Shown one piece after another: positions 52,551 to 61,327 of a DNA stretch of 64,000 nt (the stretch's first letter is position 1; every line of letters begins with the position of its first letter). A program made the position numbers and the translations under genes. The DNA is from Candidatus Nitrospira kreftii. GTDB taxonomy: Bacteria; Nitrospirota; Nitrospiria; Nitrospirales; Nitrospiraceae. Under the pieces are notes generated by a model. The model worked only from the letters and a program-made list of their open reading frames with translations. It ran no database searches and was not told where the DNA came from. The stretch covers positions 2,836,501 through 2,900,500 of the forward strand of contig CP047423.1 of the NCBI GenBank assembly GCA_014058405.1, given 5' to 3'.

Positions 52551-53555
52551 ATGACGCAAGGTCCAGTCATCGCAACCCCGCAGAGCATGTCCGACGTGTG
52601 GGATGCCTATCGTGGTGAGCTGGACGGGCTGGAAGACCGAGTCCGAAAGAACCTTGACTCCAGTGTCACCCTGGTCAATACCGTTGCCGCCCATATTCTA
52701 AGCGGTGGCGGCAAGCGTGTCAGGCCGTTGCTGTTGCTCCTGTCTGCCCGCCTCTGCGGATATCCTGGCACCGAACACTATCAACTTGGCAGCATCGTGG
52801 AGTACATCCACACAGCTACCCTGTTACACGATGATGTCGTGGACGAGGCTGATTTGCGGAGAGGGAGAAGAACCGCTCGAAAGGTGTGGGGGAACCAGAT
52901 CAGCATTTTGGTCGGCGATTTTCTCTATACCAAGGCCATGTGTAATGTCGTCGAGTTTCAAAGTCAGGGAATCAACGAGGTGATCGCGGGGGCCTGCAAA
53001 AAAATGGCCGAAGGTGAAGTCCTTCAGCTGCACTACAACGGCAATCCCGCGATGCCGGAAATCGACTACATCAAAATCGTCGAACACAAAACCGCCGGGT
53101 TGATCGCTGCGGCCTGCCAGATGGGCGCCATTCTAGCCGAGGCGACTGAGACTCAACAGCAGGCGTTGTTCCGCTTTGGGCAATATCTCGGCATCGCCTT
53201 CCAGGTGGCCGACGATAGCTTGGATTACATCGCGAACGGCGAGTCGCTTGGAAAAACAATCGGACAAGACCTCCGGCAAGGCAAGGCGACGCTGCCGCTT
53301 CTTCATCTGCTCCAGCACTGCTCGGAGCAGGACCGTCAGATGATCAAAGATCGAATGGAAACTCGGACACTCAGCACCGAGGATTTGGAGCGCATTCTGT
53401 TCCTCATGAGCGAGTTCGGTTCGATCACCTATGCCATGGATCGGGCTCGAGCCTATGTCGCAGCCGCCAAGCATGAACTCGATCGCTTCGACGATAGCAC
53501 TCCGCGGCGTGCATTAACGGTCGCCGCTGATTACATGATTACCCGCGACCGGTAA
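52551..53555 (+). CDS. Polyprenyl diphosphate synthase
   Basis: The 334-residue trans-prenyltransferase has the first Asp-rich motif in LLHDDVVDEADLRRG (about 84-98), GGGKRVRP for IPP binding and the second Asp-rich motif in VADDSLDYI. It condenses IPP onto an allylic diphosphate to make a long chain, most likely the side chain of menaquinone or ubiquinone (octaprenyl/heptaprenyl type), which sequence alone does not fix. No ribosome site precedes the ATG, and the promoter ends 7 nt upstream. Confidence 0.94.
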   Translation: MTQGPVIATPQSMSDVWDAYRGELDGLEDRVRKNLDSSVTLVNTVAAHILSGGGKRVRPLLLLLSARLCGYPGTEHYQLGSIVEYIHTATLLHDDVVDEADLRRGRRTARKVWGNQISILVGDFLYTKAMCNVVEFQSQGINEVIAGACKKMAEGEVLQLHYNGNPAMPEIDYIKIVEHKTAGLIAAACQMGAILAEATETQQQALFRFGQYLGIAFQVADDSLDYIANGESLGKTIGQDLRQGKATLPLLHLLQHCSEQDRQMIKDRMETRTLSTEDLERILFLMSEFGSITYAMDRARAYVAAAKHELDRFDDSTPRRALTVAADYMITRDR

Positions 53556-53677
53556 GTGTTTTCCAGCCAATCAGATGCTGAGCCGTGGAAGCGATGCGGC
53601 GCAGAGTGAAAGGACCCCGCCCTTTTCCGTAACCATCAACCCGTCGTCGATATTGCGACATTGCCAAGAGGTAGTCC

Positions 53678-55000
53678 ATGTCACAGATTTTTCCGTTTCA
53701 CGGTACGTTGTACGACCAAGCCATCGTGGGCTCTATCAAGGACGTCGTGGCTCCGCCGTACGACATTATTGATGCGGTAGGACAACAACGGCTTCATGAT
53801 CGACATCCTCACAACATCATCCGTATGGAGCTAGGCCTGGAACAGACGGGTGATAGCCCTGCTCATAACCGATACACCCGCGCCGGGGCGACACTCCAAG
53901 CTTGGATGAAAGATGGAGTTCTCAAGCGTGACGTACAACCTGCCATCTACTATCACACGATTGAGTACAGCCCTCCGTATTCAGCACCCCATGCTCCGAA
54001 AAAAGTGTTACGAGGATTTCTGGCCCTGGCAAGGCTGGAAGCGCTGGACTCGGGACATATCTATCCACACGAGAACACGCGCGCGGCGGCAAAGACCGAT
54101 CGGCTGAACCTCATCGAGGCCTGTCGGGCGAACTTCAGCCCAATCTGGTCTCTCTACTCCGATCCGGCCGGCGTCATGATCCGACTGCTCGAAACCGAGA
54201 CCAAAGACAAACCTGCACACTACGACTTTCAAGACGATGCGGGCTGCCGTGAATGCCTGTGGGCCGTGACGGACGAAGCCGTCTTGAAACAAATGCGCGA
54301 TCTCATGCAAAGCAAGCCGCTGTTCATCGCGGACGGCCATCATCGCTATGAAACAGCGTTGAACTATCAAAAGCTCCGTCGACAACAGACCGACTCTTCA
54401 ACCGGGCTGCGGCCATATGACTCGGTCTTGATGCTCCTGACTCCACTCGAAGATCCGGGATTGACGGTATTGCCGACGCATCGGGTAGCGACCACGGTCT
54501 TGCCACCTTCTGATCAGATCAAACAGACGCTTGGCGACTTGTTCGATTTCCGAGAATTCCCCTTTACCCCGTCCACACAGAATCAGACCCGCCAGCAGTT
54601 CCTGACCGCGCTCAGGACTGAAGGAAAAAATATTCCAGTATTCGGACTGACTCGACGAGGCGACGACACGTACCTCACGCTCACACTGAAGCCGCCCTAT
54701 CGCCCATCCAGCCAAGCATCACCTCGAGCCAAACTCGACGTGTCGCTACTGCAACAACTCATTGTGACGAAGCTCTGTCCGACGCAACAAGAACAAGAAG
54801 CCATTCTGTACACCAAAGACGATCACGAAGCCCTCGACTGGGTGGCCAAGGGAACAGGAACCGGAGCCTTTCTGCTGAACGCCACAAAGGTCAGCGAAGT
54901 CCAAGCAGTTGCAGCTGCAGGAGAACGGATGCCGCACAAATCAACCTACTTTTACCCGAAGCCGCTGACAGGGCTGGTGCTTAACGTGATGGAGACGTGA
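53678..55000 (+). CDS. DUF1015 family protein
   Basis: The 440-residue cytoplasmic protein belongs to the uncharacterised DUF1015 family, recognised by the N-terminal IVGSIKDVVAPPYDII, the HPHNIIRMELG segment, YPHENTRAAAKTDRLNL (here IYPHEN) and the internal LFIADGHHRYETALNY. The last motif with its His-His pair looks catalytic, but the reaction is unknown. AAGAGG lies 6 nt before the ATG. It is 122 nt downstream of the prenyl synthase gene. An inverted-repeat element follows it. Confidence 0.93.
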   Translation: MSQIFPFHGTLYDQAIVGSIKDVVAPPYDIIDAVGQQRLHDRHPHNIIRMELGLEQTGDSPAHNRYTRAGATLQAWMKDGVLKRDVQPAIYYHTIEYSPPYSAPHAPKKVLRGFLALARLEALDSGHIYPHENTRAAAKTDRLNLIEACRANFSPIWSLYSDPAGVMIRLLETETKDKPAHYDFQDDAGCRECLWAVTDEAVLKQMRDLMQSKPLFIADGHHRYETALNYQKLRRQQTDSSTGLRPYDSVLMLLTPLEDPGLTVLPTHRVATTVLPPSDQIKQTLGDLFDFREFPFTPSTQNQTRQQFLTALRTEGKNIPVFGLTRRGDDTYLTLTLKPPYRPSSQASPRAKLDVSLLQQLIVTKLCPTQQEQEAILYTKDDHEALDWVAKGTGTGAFLLNATKVSEVQAVAAAGERMPHKSTYFYPKPLTGLVLNVMET

Positions 55001-55011
55001 AGTGTATCGGC

Positions 55012-55108
55012 CAACGGTTTCATGTTTCGGGTTTGAGGTTTTTGGTTTCTACGCAACTTGAAACTTTGAACGTGAAACCTGGAACTCATGATCGAGATAC
55101 GAGTTTCA
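55012..55108. repeat. GTTTCA-rich intergenic inverted repeat
   Basis: The left part (about 55015-55050) has repeated GTTTCATGTTTC/GGTTTGAGGTTT and the right part (about 55056-55080) has complementary GAAACTTTGAACGTGAAACC. Together they can form a long imperfect hairpin with G-T pairs. A further GTTTCACG copy lies at about 55102-55109. The composition differs sharply from the flanking genes. Confidence 0.6.
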
Positions 55109-55124
55109 CGCCTAACGTAGAAAT

Positions 55125-56489
55125 ATGAACGCCAAAATTCTTATTGTGGACGACGATGCCGACATCGTCATGATGCTCGAGGACCGGCTTCACGCTTCCG
55201 GGTATGACACCGTCACAGCTTCGGAAGGGCAGCAGGCACTAGAGCAAATCGCGCACGAATCCCCTCAGCTGGTCCTACTGGATCTTACCCTGCCCAAGTT
55301 GTCGGGCCTCGATGTGCTGAAGCGCCTTTCCCAGATGAAACCGTCGGAGCCTCTTCCAGTCATTGTGATGACCGCCCATGGGTCCATTGAAGCCGCGGTG
55401 GACGCGATGAAAGAAGGGGCATACGACTTTCTGACTAAGCCGCTTGATAATGAGCACCTCCTGATCGTCATCCGTAAAGCCTTGGAGCGTGATTCGCTTC
55501 GACGGCAAGTCGCCTATCTGCGCTCCGAGGTCGATAGCCGTTATGCATCCATCGTCGGAAACAGCGCATCCGTGAGTTCGGTCGTGGAGGCGGCGCAACG
55601 AGCCGCCAAGTCTGATGCCAGTGTATTGCTCCTCGGAGAAAGCGGAACCGGGAAAGAACTCTTCGCACGATCGATTCATCAATGGAGTCATCGCTCTTCC
55701 ATGCCGCTCATCGTGATCAATTGTGTGGCTTTGACGGAGACATTGCTCGAGAACGAGCTATTTGGACACGAACGCGGCGCCTTTACGGGAGCTGATCGTC
55801 AGCAGAAGGGAAAACTGGAGATGGCCGACGGCGGCACCGTCTTCCTCGACGAAATCGGCGATATGTCTCTGCCGCTGCAGGCCAAGCTGCTCAGAGTTCT
55901 GCAAGACCGTGAATTCCAGCGTGTTGGAGGAACCAAGACAGTTTCGGTCAACATTCGCATCATCGCCGCCACCAACAAAGATCTCAGGCAAGCCGTGAAG
56001 GCAGGGCAGTTCCGAGAAGATCTCTACTTTCGGCTGAATGTCGTAACCCTGACATTGCCACCGCTTCGTGAGCGACAGGGAGACGTCCCGGCTCTTGCAC
56101 AGTTCTTCCTCACTCGCCACACCAGAGACGCAAAGCGACCCGGCATGACCCTCAGTTCGTCCGCGCTCGATGCCTTAGCCCGTTATCCGTGGCCGGGGAA
56201 TATTCGAGAGTTGGACAATGTAATCGCGCGCGCGGTTGTCTTGAATCCAAAAGATACCATTGAGCCGGATATGTTGGCGTTGATGGCGGATGATGCCGGC
56301 CTCCACCAACGAGATGACACCTCAGTGCCCTATCTGGACTTGCCCTATCACGAATCAATGGAGCACCATAGCCGCTACATTATCCATCGTGCGATGGAAC
56401 GGGCCGATGGTAACCAAACGAAGGCCGCGGACTCGCTCAAGCTCCAGCGCACCTATCTGGCCCGACTGCTCAAACAACAGAAAGACTAG
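55125..56489 (+). CDS. NtrC-family sigma54-dependent response regulator
   Basis: The 454-residue regulator has a receiver domain with phospho-Asp in LVLLDLTLPK (about D53). A sigma54-interacting AAA+ domain follows with Walker A GESGTGKELFARSIH and the GAFTGA loop (ERGAFTGADRQ). A Fis-type HTH at the C-terminus (ADGNQTKAADSLKLQRTYLARLL) completes it. All ATPase and sigma54 contact motifs are intact, so it should activate transcription. No histidine kinase is adjacent, which makes it an orphan here. No strong ribosome site precedes the ATG. Confidence 0.96.
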   Translation: MNAKILIVDDDADIVMMLEDRLHASGYDTVTASEGQQALEQIAHESPQLVLLDLTLPKLSGLDVLKRLSQMKPSEPLPVIVMTAHGSIEAAVDAMKEGAYDFLTKPLDNEHLLIVIRKALERDSLRRQVAYLRSEVDSRYASIVGNSASVSSVVEAAQRAAKSDASVLLLGESGTGKELFARSIHQWSHRSSMPLIVINCVALTETLLENELFGHERGAFTGADRQQKGKLEMADGGTVFLDEIGDMSLPLQAKLLRVLQDREFQRVGGTKTVSVNIRIIAATNKDLRQAVKAGQFREDLYFRLNVVTLTLPPLRERQGDVPALAQFFLTRHTRDAKRPGMTLSSSALDALARYPWPGNIRELDNVIARAVVLNPKDTIEPDMLALMADDAGLHQRDDTSVPYLDLPYHESMEHHSRYIIHRAMERADGNQTKAADSLKLQRTYLARLLKQQKD

Positions 56490-56526
56490 CAGGAACGGAC
56501 ACGCCGGCCGACGTGATCCCCCCTCT

Positions 56527-57285
56527 TCAGTCATGTGGTGCCTGTGACTCTACGGGCTGGCGATCAGCCAGCCGAATCAGCCCAGCTCGCATGTCCTTCT
56601 CAGCTTGCGTATACCGCTCGGCTGTTCCTATGTCGGACCAGTAGCCTTGTAGATCATAACCTAGTACCCGTTCTCCTCGCTCAATGGCGGCCACGTAAGG
56701 GGCGATGATTGAAGAGGGAACTCCCTTCGGCACCTGCCGGAGTAGTCGTGGATGTAAAATATGAACTCCGGCGAACATCCTGGGAATAGCTGGAGACGAA
56801 CTCGAGAGACCGTTTCCCGTAATGCGTAGAATCTGATCGTTCGCTCCCACCTCAACGAGCCCCCACTGCACAGCGTCCGCATCTTCTCGCAGCACTAAAG
56901 TTGCCGCCGCTTGACGGGTGTGATGGAAATCCCAGAGCGCCCCAAGGTCTAATTCAACCAGCGTATCCCCGTTCAGGATCAGCACCGGGTCACCGAAAAA
57001 GTGGGGCTCAGCTTGTTTGATTCCCCCGCCCGTGCCCAAGATGACCGGCTCATGCGAGTAAATTATCCGAACCCCAAATTTCGAGCCGTCACCCAGGGCT
57101 TGCTCGATCATCGGGCCTAGATGATGAAGATTGACGACGATCTGATGAAACCCATGCCGTCTTAAGAGCAGGACATTCCAGACAATGAGCGGAGTTCCTC
57201 CGACCGGCAAGAGCGGCTTAGGAATGGTATTGGTTAAGGGACGGAGGCGGGTCCCAAGACCTGCCGCAAGAATCATGGCCTTCAT
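56527..57285 (-). CDS. murU: NDP-sugar nucleotidyltransferase, MurU-like
   Basis: The 252-residue enzyme starts MKAMILAAGLGTRLRPLTN; ATG 57285 was chosen since the NTP-binding motif begins at once. IPKPLLPVGGTPLI, LILNGDTLVELD (metal Asp) and GYWSDIGTAERYTQA are visible. MurU makes UDP-MurNAc from MurNAc 1-phosphate in peptidoglycan recycling. That role is inferred from length and from the AmgK-like kinase gene just upstream; glucose- or mannose-1-phosphate uridylyl/guanylyltransferase activity is the alternative. Confidence 0.9.
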   Translation of the reverse strand: MKAMILAAGLGTRLRPLTNTIPKPLLPVGGTPLIVWNVLLLRRHGFHQIVVNLHHLGPMIEQALGDGSKFGVRIIYSHEPVILGTGGGIKQAEPHFFGDPVLILNGDTLVELDLGALWDFHHTRQAAATLVLREDADAVQWGLVEVGANDQILRITGNGLSSSSPAIPRMFAGVHILHPRLLRQVPKGVPSSIIAPYVAAIERGERVLGYDLQGYWSDIGTAERYTQAEKDMRAGLIRLADRQPVESQAPHD

Positions 57286-57338
57286 GCGATCAGTTCTACG
57301 CGCTGCGTGCCGGGCACTGAGTCGGTGATCCAACGCTC

Positions 57339-57359
57339 AGTCCTCATCCCTTAGTCCTC
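57339..57359. repeat. Short direct repeat between the kinase and nucleotidyltransferase genes
   Basis: AGTCCTC occurs at 57339-57345 and 57353-57359, within a CTCAGTCCTCAT-type tract like the degenerate repeat at 43592-43621. It lies directly after the stop of the kinase gene. Confidence 0.35.
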
Positions 57360-58462
57360 TATTGCAATTCCCGCACATAGGGAGTGAGGTACTTTCGGAG
57401 TGTATCCAGTTCCGGATATTTTTCTACATTGCGTTTGACATAACCCAAGACACGAGGGATGTCCTCCAGGAATTTTGGGTTGCCCTTGACTCGATCGATA
57501 TAGACAAACCGGCCGGCAGCCTTCAAATTTCGCTGGATACTCGTCAGGTCGAACAGGCGGCGAAACGCGCCACGATTGGCCCAGACAAAACGACGTTCAG
57601 CCAGTTGATCGAGATAGTAGTCCACCAAATCGTCGATGAGAGTTTCGTCCAGTCGAATGTATGCGTCCCGCAAAAGCGAGGCCAGGTCATACGTCGCCGG
57701 CCCCATCAAGGCATCCTGAAAATCAATGACGCCAAGCCGCAGCCCGTCAACCATCAAGTTGCGCGAGTGATAGTCGCGATGGACGAAGACACGAGGCTGG
57801 TCGGCCAACAGGTCGGCGATGCGTTCGAACTCGCGCCGAATTATCGTCTTATCCTCGTCAGGTAACGGTTGACCATTGCGCCCCTCGATCCCGTACTCCA
57901 AGAAATGATCGAACTCCCACATCAGTAATGGCACGTCGAAACTGCGGTGAAACGCCAAACAGCCAGGATCCGCCGGAGTTGTCGCGTTGAATTGGATTTG
58001 CACCAACACATTGATGGCCTGTTTGTAACGTGACTCTAGGCTCGGGGCATCCGCGCAGCTGACGGCTTCCGCCAACGTGACATCACCAAAATCTTCGAGA
58101 TAGAGCAATCCGGCTGGCCGATCGTAGTGATACAGCGCCGGGACTGATACATTTGCCTTGGCGAGGTGGGCCATGATGTTGATGAAGGGCAGCTCTGAAA
58201 TTTGATACACCGCGCCGCTGACCGCCTCTTCAGACTGCTTGAACGCCTCTGGTTCGGCTAATTGCATCACGATCGCAGAATGCGGTGGTCCACCCGTCAT
58301 CATGGCGCGGTAGTACCGACGGTTTGACGCGTCTCCTGCCAATGGAATCAATTCCCTGAAAACCACGCCGGAAGGAAGGTGCGTCTTGATAGTCTGTGCG
58401 ACTAGCGAGTGATCGGGAGGAGGCAATGAAGATGTAGGACGTGCCGAGTTCGCTGTCGCCAT
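57359..58462 (-). CDS. amgK: Aminoglycoside-phosphotransferase-fold sugar kinase, AmgK-like
   Basis: The 367-residue kinase has a nucleotide-binding N-lobe (PLAGDASNRRYYRAM), the catalytic loop FVHRDYHSRNLMVD (about residue 230) and the metal-binding VIDFQDALMGPATYDLASLL. AmgK phosphorylates MurNAc and GlcNAc at the anomeric carbon, feeding MurU. The pairing of both genes on one strand, in the order kinase then nucleotidyltransferase, strongly suggests the AmgK-MurU recycling route. Without activity data other sugar substrates are possible. Confidence 0.88.
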   Translation of the reverse strand: MATANSARPTSSLPPPDHSLVAQTIKTHLPSGVVFRELIPLAGDASNRRYYRAMMTGGPPHSAIVMQLAEPEAFKQSEEAVSGAVYQISELPFINIMAHLAKANVSVPALYHYDRPAGLLYLEDFGDVTLAEAVSCADAPSLESRYKQAINVLVQIQFNATTPADPGCLAFHRSFDVPLLMWEFDHFLEYGIEGRNGQPLPDEDKTIIRREFERIADLLADQPRVFVHRDYHSRNLMVDGLRLGVIDFQDALMGPATYDLASLLRDAYIRLDETLIDDLVDYYLDQLAERRFVWANRGAFRRLFDLTSIQRNLKAAGRFVYIDRVKGNPKFLEDIPRVLGYVKRNVEKYPELDTLRKYLTPYVRELQ

Positions 58463-58523
58463 AGGTGAGGAATTATACCGAGCCCCCCCCGACTTGTCAC
58501 GAACACACCGTATTCATTCGTGA

Positions 58524-58925
58524 CTACTGACCCACTTCGGGAATCGAGTTCGCTGGGCTGAAATTGACTGCTCGATGCATGGCGAGAACCCCGAGGATGG
58601 CACCGATCGTGTCGGCCACCCAATCGAGTACATGCGAATATCGAAATGGGACAAAAGACTGATGGAATTCGTCGGTCACCCCATACAACGACGCCAGCAC
58701 AATAGACAGTGGAATCGCCCACCGCCTCCATGAGACGTTCAGGGTCCCTTGAAGGGCCCAAAAACACAAGGCGCCGAATACCGCATACTCTACCGCATGC
58801 AAGACCTTATCGCTGAAACGGCTGACAATCGGCAGATGCTCTTCCGGATGGGACAACGAGGACAAATAAAAAATGACGCCGGCATAGGCGCACACCGGCC
58901 CCCAGTATCGCAAAAACGTCAGCAT
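58524..58925 (-). CDS. VanZ-family membrane protein
   Basis: The 133-residue protein has about four TM helices, with the VanZ signature FSDKVLHAVEYAVFGALCFWAL and a later GVTDEFHQSFVPFRY, whose charged residues lie at the membrane face. VanZ-like proteins are of uncertain function; the first was tied to teicoplanin resistance. It is 61 nt upstream of the AmgK-like gene on the same strand, which hints at an envelope role. No other van gene is near. Confidence 0.92.
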   Translation of the reverse strand: MLTFLRYWGPVCAYAGVIFYLSSLSHPEEHLPIVSRFSDKVLHAVEYAVFGALCFWALQGTLNVSWRRWAIPLSIVLASLYGVTDEFHQSFVPFRYSHVLDWVADTIGAILGVLAMHRAVNFSPANSIPEVGQ

Positions 58926-59034
58926 CTCAATCCCTCATAGATAATCAGTATGACGGGGGGCTACCGATCCGACCGCAGATTGCAGGCACACCACCCCTAT
59001 GACATACTTCCGAAACGAAGGGAAATTACCGTCG

Positions 59035-61236
59035 ATGAAGCATGTCCATGTCTGCTTTCTCTGGCACATGCACCAGCCGTACTACACTGATCCGTTGGCG
59101 GGCTCAGCCAGTATGCCATGGGTGCGTCTGCATGCCACCAAAGCCTACTACGATATGGCCTATCTCCTGGAACAATTCCCAGAAGTTCATGCATCGTTCA
59201 ATTTTACCCCGTCCCTCCTCCTGCAGCTAAACGAAATCGCAACCGGTAAGATCCTCGATCTCTTTTATGAACACGCCCAGCGGCCGGCGGCCAGCCTGAC
59301 TCTCGAGGAAAAGGCCTTTCTAGTCAGTCACTTTTTTTCCGCCAATTGGGCAACGATGGTTCGGCCCTTCCCACGATACCATGAGTTGCTGGTGAAACGA
59401 GGGCTGGACATACATGGACACGACCTGCGTCACATCGCCCGTCAATTTTCCACTCAGGAGTTGTTGGATCTACAAGTCTGGCACAATCTGGCCTGGTTCG
59501 GATATGGCACCCTCCGACAATATCCCCGACTGGCCATGCTGCGCCAGAAAAATCGTGGCTTCACTGAAGAGGACAAATCTGACATGTTGTCGATTCAACG
59601 CCTCGCCGTACAAGAAATTATTCCCAGGTATCGGCGTCTCATGGATCGCGGACAGATCGAGCTGACTACGACCCCGTTTTTTCATCCTATCCTGCCGTTG
59701 GTGATCGATACGGATATCAACCGGCGCGCGAGACCGGACCTCCCATTGCCGACTCGCTTTCGAGCGCGCGAAGATGCGAAATCGCAGCTTCAGCAGGCGG
59801 TGGAGTTTCATCACGCCACATTCGGTCGTCCCCCAATAGGTCTCTGGCCTTCTGAAGGATCGGTTTGTCCGGAAATGCTTCCGCTCGTCCATCAGACCGG
59901 CCTTCGCTGGCTGGCGACCGATGAAGGCATCCTTGCCCGGTCTCTGACGATGGCTAACGAACCATGGCATCGACAGTCCGCCCTGTATCAACCCTACCAC
60001 ATCGGTGATGCCGAACACCCCCTGACGATACTCTTTCGTGATCGCGAGATCTCCGATGCCTTTGGATTCGTATATCACAAGACCACACCCGAATCCGCTG
60101 CCGAAGATGTCATGCGTCGGTTACGGAACCTCCCGCATGAAACGCCACGAGATCAAATCGTCGTGACCATTATCTTGGATGGAGAGAACCCCTGGGAACA
60201 CTACCATGACGGAGGTGAACGATTTCTCTCACTCCTCTACCAAGGATTCACCAACCATGAGCTCGATCAGCCCGGACTGACGACCGTTCAAGCTTCCACA
60301 ATCTCCGATGCCATCGCCTCCGTTTCACCCACCCAACATCTCTCCTGTCTGCATTCAGGCTCGTGGATTAATTCCGACTACAAAATCTGGATCGGACACC
60401 ATGAGGATAATCAAGGTTGGGATCTCCTGAGTCACACGCGTTCAACACTCATGGAGCTTGAGCCGAATCTTCCGCCCGACCATGCTCAGGCGGCATGGCA
60501 AGAACTGTATGCCGCCGAAGGCAGTGACTGGTTCTGGTGGTACGGCGACGATTTCGACACCGATTTCAAACCGGAATTCGACCGACTTTTCAGAACGCAT
60601 CTCCGTAACGTATGGACACGGATGGGCCAACCGATTCCTGGGCAGTTGACCCAGCCGATCGGCAAGATGAGAGTCGGATCGGAATCCGACCTAGTTCACC
60701 AACCGGTCGGATTTCTTACCCCCACCATCGACGGACTAGTCACCGATTTTTTTGAGTGGCATGGCGCCGGCACCATCAACACTCAGCCTCCCCTCGGGGC
60801 CATGTGGAAAGCCAATCCATTTTTCACCGCAATCCGATTCGGCTGGAGCCTAGATCAATTTGTGATCAGATTCGACCCAGGCGAGACGATCCCCAAGAAA
60901 CAAGGCATCGTGGTAGACATCACTCTGCAAGTTCCAGAGTCGACATTTCGTCTCACCTTTCCCCTTACCTTTCAAGGGTCAGGAGAGTTCCTTCTTTCTC
61001 GCCAATCTTCACCAGAGACATGGCAAGAGATCGGCTTCCATCGGACGATAAGCGCCCGCTCGATTACCGAGCTGAGCCTTCCCTGGAAAGAGATTCGTGT
61101 TGAGCCGGGGCAGACCTTACAGATGTCGGTCGTCGTACGAGACCAGGGTTTGGAAGTAGCCCGCTATCCCGATCCCCTGCCGGCCGTCCTGACAGTACCC
61201 GGACCGGAATTCGAGGCAGAGTGTTGGAGAGTGTGA
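59035..61236 (+). CDS. Glycoside hydrolase family 57 protein (alpha-glucan enzyme)
   Basis: From ATG 59035 the protein has 733 residues. An in-frame ATG 36 nt earlier adds 12 non-family residues. GH57 regions are clear: LWHMHQPYY at the N-terminus, the likely nucleophile E274 in GLWPSEGSV, and the acid/base D382 in VTIILDGENPWEHY. The C-terminal 200 residues form a beta domain. GH57 includes amylopullulanases, 4-alpha-glucanotransferases and branching enzymes, and this one cannot be placed further. No signal peptide, so it acts on cytoplasmic glycogen-like glucans. galT follows. Confidence 0.92.
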   Translation: MKHVHVCFLWHMHQPYYTDPLAGSASMPWVRLHATKAYYDMAYLLEQFPEVHASFNFTPSLLLQLNEIATGKILDLFYEHAQRPAASLTLEEKAFLVSHFFSANWATMVRPFPRYHELLVKRGLDIHGHDLRHIARQFSTQELLDLQVWHNLAWFGYGTLRQYPRLAMLRQKNRGFTEEDKSDMLSIQRLAVQEIIPRYRRLMDRGQIELTTTPFFHPILPLVIDTDINRRARPDLPLPTRFRAREDAKSQLQQAVEFHHATFGRPPIGLWPSEGSVCPEMLPLVHQTGLRWLATDEGILARSLTMANEPWHRQSALYQPYHIGDAEHPLTILFRDREISDAFGFVYHKTTPESAAEDVMRRLRNLPHETPRDQIVVTIILDGENPWEHYHDGGERFLSLLYQGFTNHELDQPGLTTVQASTISDAIASVSPTQHLSCLHSGSWINSDYKIWIGHHEDNQGWDLLSHTRSTLMELEPNLPPDHAQAAWQELYAAEGSDWFWWYGDDFDTDFKPEFDRLFRTHLRNVWTRMGQPIPGQLTQPIGKMRVGSESDLVHQPVGFLTPTIDGLVTDFFEWHGAGTINTQPPLGAMWKANPFFTAIRFGWSLDQFVIRFDPGETIPKKQGIVVDITLQVPESTFRLTFPLTFQGSGEFLLSRQSSPETWQEIGFHRTISARSITELSLPWKEIRVEPGQTLQMSVVVRDQGLEVARYPDPLPAVLTVPGPEFEAECWRV

Positions 61237-61327
61237 TGAGCGCTTGAGGCGGATTGTTGAACGATTCATTGTCGACATTCAAGCACCGAGATATTCACAG
61301 TCAACATCGAACATTCCGAGGGAGCCT

